A program made the translations under genes and the position numbers. A stretch of DNA of 64,000 nt from Channa striata. Its lineage: Eukaryota > Chordata > Actinopteri > Anabantiformes > Channidae. Where the stretch lies: assembly GCA_033026295.1 (NCBI GenBank), contig CM065168.1, forward strand, positions 43,350,875-43,414,874, given 5' to 3'. The notes under the pieces were generated by a model, which was not told where the DNA came from, made no database searches, and saw nothing but the letters and a program-made list of their open reading frames with translations. This document shows, piece after piece, positions 57,561-64,000 of the stretch. Every line of letters begins with the position of its first letter. Positions within the stretch are counted from its first letter, which is position 1.

Positions 57561-58815
57561 ATTTGGTTGTCAAATTATTTTTCCATGAGGAGATCAGAGC
57601 ACAGGGCCAACTGCTGATCAGCGTCACTTTTAGTGGTCTGGTGTTTTGCGGAAAAGCATTAAGAGTTTGAGTTGATTTACAACCAATCATGTTTTGTTTG
57701 GTTAATCTTATTATTTTATATTATTATTTTATATTAAAGCTTCACATATTACTCATTTAATTCACCTATAGTGTTTACAGTGCCTTTGAAAAACTGCTGC
57801 AGCAGCTCATGCTCAACATACTCTATCAAGATTCTTTGACAAAAAAAATCACAGAAAATTAGTATATAGTCAAAGTCAAAGAGGACATAGATTTATAAAA
57901 ATGTATCTAAAATGTATTTTATTTATTATATAAAACATATAATGTCAGTGCATAAACATGTCAATATACCCATACCTTTATCTACAATACTAGTGAATCT
58001 GTTTCTTTGCCAAAAGCCACAGCATGACGAAAACACAACATTGGTAGTTATGATTCAGGTTTTTACTTTGTGTACACACAGCTCAATTTCAGGTGTTTCA
58101 TAATCAAAACCAATAAAAACAATTGTTTTCCACAAATAAAGTGCCTTTTCTTATTTTAGGAAACGTAAATTTAGTCTGTTTTTAAAGTGGAGCCCAACAA
58201 CTCAAACTCAAACACAATCAGTAAAATGTTGCTGATACAACAAATCCATCAATATTAATTATTTATTATCTAGTTTTATACGCAATGATAACACGCCGAG
58301 TGAGATGTTTCACTGTAGAATGAGTAAAGTGGGATTTTGGATACAAGCCTTTTACTTCAACAACCACTGAGGGTCAGCATAAAAACACTTACTAAATGCA
58401 TTGAAAACTACATTATTATTCAGCTATACATAATGTATGGTCGATAAAAATGAATGATGAATGATACATAGAGATTTTAGTTTGAAACAAGTGCTTGTTG
58501 CTACTGTTTGGTATTTGAATGTTGATCAATATTTGTCAAACTGCAACATTTTGCATCGATGGTCTGAATCTTGTGTGTATATATGTGACAAAATGGGACC
58601 ATTAAAAGCAATTGGGACATTCATAAAAAAACAAGTACAATGTACAAAAATAGTAACGTATTGAAAGTTTTAAGAAATTAAATTGTGTATTAGACATAAA
58701 TATGAAGTATGAGGTAAACCAGTTGAACCCCTGTTTCTGCAGATTATAACATGCCATGTTTTTGCTATGTTTTAAATATTTCATTTTCTATCTATTTACT
58801 CATCGAGTGCTGTAA
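57561..58815. other. Intergenic, receptor L unit to relic
   Basis: The GGTCTGGTGTTTTG block of the receptor upstream flank lies near 57636. The remainder is AT-rich without recognised features. Confidence 0.45.
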
Positions 58816-58821
58816 TCTGCC

Positions 58822-58957
58822 ACCATTTTTGGTGACCGAGGTAAAGTATGGGGAAGGAGAAGATGAACACAGAGATGACGACAATTCCAACCATAAAGTT
58901 GCATTAGTAGATAAAATAACTGAAGACAGAAGGGGAGGAGTTGGCTGCCACACGGGT
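58822..58957 (-). pseudogene. Relic of a 7TM receptor 5' end
   Basis: On the minus strand, GGCAGCCAACTCCTCCCC followed by a diverged TM1 and TTGTCGTCATCTCTGTG corresponds to the first 45 or so codons of receptor I (MAANSSSSV..VVVISAF). The start codon is GTG at 58955-58957 instead of ATG. The sequence breaks off at the end of TM1 (CTCGGTCACC) and TM2 to TM7 are absent. Its leader side is still there: a box at 59526-59548 and a ruined donor (GCATCC for GTGTCC) near 59443. Confidence 0.75.
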
Positions 58958-59439
58958 CCCTGTGGTATGGCTTTTATCCAGAAATAGAAAAAAGAGGAAC
59001 CAAATAAATTGGGGAAAGTAGGTAATTAGGCACACAATACATTATCGGTCATGACTTTTAGCATCTTTGCTCTGGTGTTGCGATGTAAGAATCTTAACTA
59101 TTTCAAGTTTAAAAGTCTTTGAAGATCTCAAAATAAACTTTCTTGGCAAGTATTTGAATAGTAGCTAGTATAATATAAACATGAAATGGGCTAATAATAA
59201 AGGGACTAATAATTAAGGAAGTCAGTACAGTGAGGGATAACAAGTGATGCAGGTTAAGATGCTGCCTTATGCTTTTCACTTCACTTTTGTGAATGCACTT
59301 TTTGTACGATGGAAGAAGAACATCAGTGTTAAAAACGGTGAATGCGCGGTTACCAGACCAAGTGTTTATACAGTAGTTCTAGTCAAAACTGTCATTATTA
59401 ATGGCATTAACCTTTCAAGGAAAACGTCTCATAGCTAAA

Positions 59440-59560
59440 GGATGCCTGCGTCTGTAGCATCGATGTTATAGTGTCTAAGTGTGTTATTTGTCAATGTATC
59501 AGGCAGCTGCAGGACTGCGGGGCTGTTTTGCATACTGTCAAACAAATACAATATAATTTA
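59440..59560 (-). promoter_or_regulatory. Box of the receptor relic
   Basis: TTTGTTTGACAGTATGCAAA at about 59527-59546 on the minus strand, intact although the gene behind it is reduced to its first 45 codons and its splice donor has lost GT. Confidence 0.6.
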
Positions 59561-60028
59561 TTGTGTATAAATCACGGCAGGCAAATGTGATTTATACATG
59601 ATTCTTTCACATGAAGCTCAGAGCACAGGGTCACTGAAAGTCACTGGTCTTTCATGCTTATGGACATGAAAGTAGGATTTTAGATGCAAGACATTCATTT
59701 GTACTGTCAGAGCAAGCAGCTTAGTCAGATTTCAAACATGCTAATGTCTTCACAAAACCAGATCCCAGATATTTTATTTTGATGTGAAGTAAGTATAAAT
59801 AATAACAGGCAGTCAATAACAAACTGTGTCTTCAATAAATGGTAAATTCAGAGGAACAAGAAGTAAGTGACAATGACAAAAACATGTGACAAAACTTATG
59901 TGATTGTACACAAGCAACATATTTTAAATCTATTTTATCAAATGATATTTTAACATTTAATATTATAATGTTTCAAATTAAATGCATAAATACCCACTTC
60001 GACCTAATTAAATTAACATTGATGGCCT
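59561..60028. other. Intergenic, relic to receptor M
   Basis: Begins with the TTTGCCTGCCGTGATT upstream block of the relic and the AGCTCAGAGCACAGGGTC block near 59617. The rest is AT-rich without features. Confidence 0.45.
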
Positions 60029-60883
60029 TTACTTCCTTAACAGTTTTCCCGCCCTTTGGAGAAACAGCAGAGGTAAAACTAAGCTACTGGGCAGAGTAAC
60101 AAAGTTTGCAGATAAAAGCACAAGATAATGATCAACATAACTCAGTGTGCGTGAGTTGTCCAGAGCAAGACAAACAAGATGCCCGCAAAAAGACACCCAG
60201 AGCACTCCCAGTACAGCTGTGATGGTGTGGAAAGCCCTCTGCTTTGACTGATCTACTCACCCCCTGTCCCGGCCCATTTCCCCTGGTCCTGGATGAATCA
60301 GAACACGGAGAACAGAGAGGCTGCAGAAGGACACAACGACTAAAGACAAGACCAACAAGCAGAAATATGGAATGTACGGAGTATCGGGGTAGTACAAAAC
60401 TGTCACACCGATCCATCCAAAGCACAGCAACCCAACACAACCAATGCTGATATGTCTGACCTGACCCCCTGATTGCTTCAGACTCAGGTAGATGATGGGG
60501 TGACTAACTGCTAGGTAGCGCTCGACACATGTCAGGACATGAAACAAGGTTTGTGCAGGTAGAACAATAGATGCCATACAAGACCCCAATATCGTCATCT
60601 TCAAAAGACCAAAGATTAAGCCACAAAAGGAAAATCCGACCCCTGAAACAAAGATCAGGTCCATGGCAGCTGAATAGTAGGTGAAGACATCAGAGTGGCT
60701 CGTCGTTGCAAAGGGGCGCTGCTGCCGCCATCGTCGGTGTCCCACCAACAGCACAAAGACGGAGAGAGGGAAGAGGAGGAAACATTTGAGGAAGATGTAA
60801 ACCACGGTCAATGTAAGAACTGCACCAGGATTGGAGCAGTTTTGAAACTGGCTGAGGAAAGGCGAGAAGGGGTTGGCCACCGC
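60029..60883 (-). pseudogene. Receptor M: 7TM receptor gene with lost start and nonsense codon
   Basis: The receptor body is recognisable throughout: AAMDLIF in TM2 (Asp rather than Glu), ERYLAVSHPI, a shortened KQSGGQVRHIS loop, and GCVGLLCFGWIG with Gly for the TM4 Trp. TM5 ends LIHPGPGEMGRDRG. It then stops at TGA (near 60256-60258) where N has the Asp-Arg pair. After that the frame continues through TM6 and TM7 to a TAA at 60029-60031. The family ATG is GCG at 60881-60883. An ATG at 60943 exists in frame but lies before the likely acceptor GCATGAAAG. Two independent lesions make it a convincing pseudogene. The leader exon ends at 61619. Confidence 0.8.
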
Positions 60884-61618
60884 ATCAGTTTCTGTGGCAT
60901 TGCTTTCATGCAAAAGGGAAAAAAAGAACAAATATGAATTCATTAAAAAGTATTGCAGTGGTGAATACTTGTATACACAGCAACATTTTTAATGTTACAT
61001 CACTTACATCTTCACTTTTTTAGTCTGACTGTGTCATTAATGGCAAGAGAAATATTTACCTTTGCATTGTGCAAGTATTACAACAATATGCTTCAGTCTT
61101 AAGTGAGTCACGTTTCATTTTCCCAATAACCTCTGTGGTCTCATTTAGCAACTTTAGAAACACATGAGTAGGATAGTTACTGATTGGTTTTATAGTGTAA
61201 AAAAAAATATGAATCTCTCCAGGCTTCGTGGTAATCACAGACCTTATTGCAGGCATTTGACAATAAATCTCAAAGAACTCATCAACTTTAGGACAAGTGC
61301 ACCAAGAGTCATTACAGGGTGCTGATATGGATCTCTGTAAATCTGCACCTTTACATTTTTTTTGAACAATTCAATTTTGGTGATCGGATACAAATGTGCT
61401 ATGTCCTATGATTAAATTATGAAGTTAAAGTTAAAACTCACAACTTTCATCTCATACATTTTTTTGTCTTTAGCCGAAATGTCTAATGTAAGTCAAAAAT
61501 AGAAAAAGCCGAAAAAAAAACTTCAGCATTAGGGGGAAAATAGTAATCTTTACGAAAAGCTTGTATTAACAATCATCAACTAAATTTATAGTAATAGTGA
61601 GCACTTAAATAAACCCAC

Positions 61619-61790
61619 CTTGTCAGCAGTTTGATTCTCATAGTCTTTCTCCTGAATGTTCAAACTCCTACTGCTGTTCACGACTACCTGAACCTAACAT
61701 TTACTAAATCAATGATGTTGATTTATCTGTCAGACAGCAGTGGGACTCTTTTTTTTGTAATCATTTTTTGCATACAGTCAAACAATGAGT
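61619..61790 (-). promoter_or_regulatory. Receptor M upstream box and noncoding first exon
   Basis: CATTGTTTGACTGTATGCAA at about 61768-61787 on the minus strand; the first exon ends ACAAG at 61619 before GTGGGTTTA. Confidence 0.55.
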
Positions 61791-62265
61791 TATGCTTAAA
61801 ATGCAAATTCTCATATCATACTATATGCCCACAGGGACGTCGAAACTAAAAATGCAATCAGTCATTTTTTTTAAAATACTGTGCACCACACAATAAGCTT
61901 TTGAATTAACTGTATTGGTAAAATGCTTGATTATCAAAAGCAGTGTAATACAGACTTTAAGTAATCCATATTTATAGTAACAATGAATTTTTCCCACATT
62001 CTCCTTTTCTCTGTGTGAATTTCAACCCAAATGTGCAACACAACAGCTGACTTTTTTGTTTATAATAACTTCTATAATATTGATGGATTCATTTTACTTT
62101 TGCCACCTTAGGCACATTCAAGTATGAGAAAAACACATGTACTTAAAGGACGCCCTCTCTGATTTTGAACTTGCTTATTTTGGTTCTGGTATGTGTAGTA
62201 CATGTACATGAATGTTATTAAACTTCCCTCTGACTTCCCTATATCCAAATATCTCTCTCAGTTCA
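61791..62265. other. Intergenic, receptor M unit to relic
   Basis: AT-rich, no recognised gene or repeat. Confidence 0.45.
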
Positions 62266-62345
62266 ACTCATTACTGCAGAGGCAAAACACAAATTTTCCT
62301 ACTCTGTGTATAAATAGCAGGTGCAAGAATCAAACTGACAGTCAG
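62266..62345 (-). pseudogene. Relic of a 7TM receptor 3' end
   Basis: The forward strand AATTTTCCTACTCTGTGTAT..AATAGCAGGTGCAAGAATCA corresponds to the last 25 or so codons of the receptors (TTTTCCTGCTCTGTGTAGAAACAGCAGAGG in most), with base changes and small gaps. CTGCAGAGGCAAAACAC just before it matches the CTGCAGNGGCAACAGAGC tail. Nothing of TM1 to TM6 is nearby. Confidence 0.65.
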
Positions 62346-62831
62346 CCAGGAAACAAAGACTCACAAAACAAGCTGATATCTTCACAAAACAGACCACAAT
62401 CAATTTTTTAAATCTTTTATTCCAGTGATAAGCACTTGCATCAATAGTAAATACAAAGACAAAAGCACACAAGTTAAACTGTAGCTTGTTCATGCAAAGG
62501 CAATTATTGATTTTAAATGTTATACTGTGCTTTTATGTCAATTTTCATAATCAGAATTTATAATTCATATGCTAAGATTTGATTATTTGTCGGGCCAACG
62601 TTTGCAGTTAATGCTCTGAAATTTCCCACTTTGTACTGACGTACGAATGCTCTGGAACTGCTCCCTCAAAACATGGCATCTATATTCATGGACCACAGGG
62701 TCAGTGGTTCGATTCCCCGGCAAGACAGATAAGCACCTAGCATGACAGCCATTGTGTATGTGTTCTAATCAGTAGATCCACTTCTAACTTCTTAAATATA
62801 AATTTTCTCAGGTCTAAAACGCTTACAGCCT
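62346..62831. other. Intergenic, relic to receptor N, with SINE scrap
   Basis: At 62690-62765 lies a plus-strand piece GACCACAGGGTCAGTGGTTC-GATTCC, the B-box part of the SINE seen whole at 34.5 kb. The rest has no recognised feature. Confidence 0.5.
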
Positions 62832-63691
62832 TTACTTCCCTAATTGTTTTCCTACTCTTTGGAGAAAAAGCAAAGGTAAAACTGAACTGATGGGCACAGT
62901 AACCTAGTTTGCAGAGAACAGCACCAGACAGTGATCAACGTTATTGAGCTCACGTGAGTCATCAAGAGCGAGACAAACAACAAACCCACAAAAACCCAAC
63001 CACGTTCCTGCCAGTATAGCTGTGATGGTGTGGAAAGCCCTCCGCTTTGACTGATCTACTCGATCCCTGTCCCGGCCTGTTTCCCCAGGTCCTGGATGAA
63101 TCAGAACACAGAGAACAGAGAGGCTGCAGAAGGACACAACGACTAAAGACAAGACCGACAAGCAGAAATATGGAGTATAGGGAATATCAAGGTAGTAGAA
63201 AAATGTCACACCGATCCATCCAAAGCACAGCAGCCCAACACACCCAATGCTGATATTTCTAACCTGGACCCCCCCTGACTGTCTCAATCTCAAAGGTAGA
63301 TGATGCGGTGACTAACTGCCAGGTAGTGCTCAACACAGGTCAGGACATGAAACAAGGTTTGTGCAGGTAGAACAATCGATGCCATACAAGACCTCAATAT
63401 CATCATCTTTAAAAGACCAAGGAATAAGCCACTAAAGGAAAATCCGACGCCTAACACATGGATCAGGTCCATGGCAGCTGAATAGTAGGTGAAGACGTCA
63501 GAGTGGCTCGTGGTTGCAATGGACTGCTGCTGCCGCCATCGTCGGTGTCCCAGGCAGAGGATGAGGAGGGAGAGAGGGAGGAGTAGACAGAACTGGACGA
63601 AGATGTAGACCACAGTCATTATAGCTGCAGCACCAGGGTTGGGGCAGTTTTGGAAATAACGGGGGAAAGAAGAGGAGGAGTTGGCCGACAT
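62832..63691 (-). pseudogene. Receptor N: 7TM receptor gene with frameshift and nonsense codon
   Basis: Sister of receptor M. It begins normally at ATG (63689-63691) with MSANSSSSFPRYFQNC. TM2 is AAMDLIHVLG. The TM3 motif is EHYLAVSHRI, with Arg 3.50 changed to His. Two extra bases near 63288-63293 (CTCAAAGG for CTCAGG) shift the frame in the second intracellular loop. The rest (GGVQVRNISIGCVGLLCFGWIG, LIHPGPGETGRDRDRVD, AFHTITAILAGTWLGF) is read in another frame and meets TAG at about 62904-62906 at the start of TM7. The last piece still shows VLPLLFL-like codons down to TAA at 62832-62834. Its leader exon and promoter should lie beyond the right edge. Confidence 0.82.
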
Positions 63692-64000
63692 GGCAGTTTG
63701 TGTGACGTTGCTTTTTGTGCAGAAAAGAGAAAGAAGAACACATAAACTAGGTAAACACTGTTTTAGTAGACATGCTCACCTGTGTTTTGTCCTACCTTTT
63801 TATTTTGCATTTGAATTTAGTGATTTCTTATTTTATGTCTCTAAGATATATTTACTATGCTATTTTGCAAGTACTACCTCATCATGTCTCAGATATAAAA
63901 CCTTTTGAAGATCTGAAAAAGAAAAAAAAACTGCTAACTTCTGAATAGCTGCTTGCCTTTTCAGGCACAACGTAAACACATATAATATTGCTGTTTACAC
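63692..64000. other. Leader intron of receptor N
   Basis: The acceptor region (TTCTCTTTTCTGCACAAAAAG, minus strand) stands about 20 bases before the start of N. The remaining sequence is intron, cut by the window edge. Confidence 0.5.

Noticed and set aside
17935..63691. Assignment of the array to classical odorant receptors
   Set aside because: The OR signatures MAYDRYVAIC in TM3, SY in TM5 and NPxIY in TM7 are absent, and the loops differ.

Overview
This window is nuclear DNA from a teleost fish, probably a percomorph. The evidence is: intron-containing genes with GT-AG junctions; long AT-rich noncoding stretches; decayed LINE fragments; a tRNA-derived SINE; CA/TA microsatellites; and two gene families that look fish-like. 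There are no bacterial operons, CRISPR arrays or phage genes. Two tandem gene clusters fill the window, on opposite strands.

Region 1 (1 to about 16.9 kb, plus strand) holds three L-amino acid oxidase (LAAO) genes in tandem, each with seven coding exons of nearly constant length (31, 224-227, 113, 202, 69, 137 nt and a long last exon). The first copy enters the window already in progress and carries a 1-base frameshift in its last exon. The second (4908-9045) is intact and encodes 526 residues with a signal peptide. The third (12141 to about 16.7 kb) has a 1-base deletion just before the C-terminal FAD-binding segment. Untranslated leader exons lie upstream of copies 2 and 3, one with a clear TATA box. 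A further leader-like unit at 9.4-9.6 kb suggests an extra or alternative promoter.

Region 2 (17.9 kb to the end, minus strand) is an array of short seven-transmembrane receptor genes with the coding region in one exon. Fourteen are full length or nearly so, and two are relics. Eight are open: B, C, D, E, H, I, K and L. Six are broken: A, F, G, J, M and N. The receptors are rhodopsin-like (DRY or ERY at the end of TM3, Trp in TM4) but depart from the class: TM7 reads LPxLF instead of NPxxY, the TM3 disulfide cysteine is missing, and TM2 carries Glu or Asp within an SAAME/D motif. I do not recognise a named subfamily. They are not typical odorant receptors, TAARs or V1Rs.

Each receptor unit carries the same upstream module. 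From 5' to 3' on the minus strand this is: a conserved AT-rich block, a piece with a GTGTCTTG core that may be SINE-derived, a composite box (TTTGTTTGACA, two bases, ATGCAAA), and a noncoding first exon ending at a GTGGGTGTC-type donor. An intron of about 0.4 to 2 kb leads to an acceptor 15-30 bases before the start codon. Boxes without a receptor behind them (28.65 and 48.5 kb) and relic fragments (58.8 and 62.3 kb) show continuing birth and death of genes. A decayed LAAO last-exon fragment at 23.8 kb, inside the receptor array, shows that the two clusters were once intermixed.

Some lesions are single-base deletions, so an assembly error has to be excluded for those loci. The nonsense and structural lesions are more convincing.
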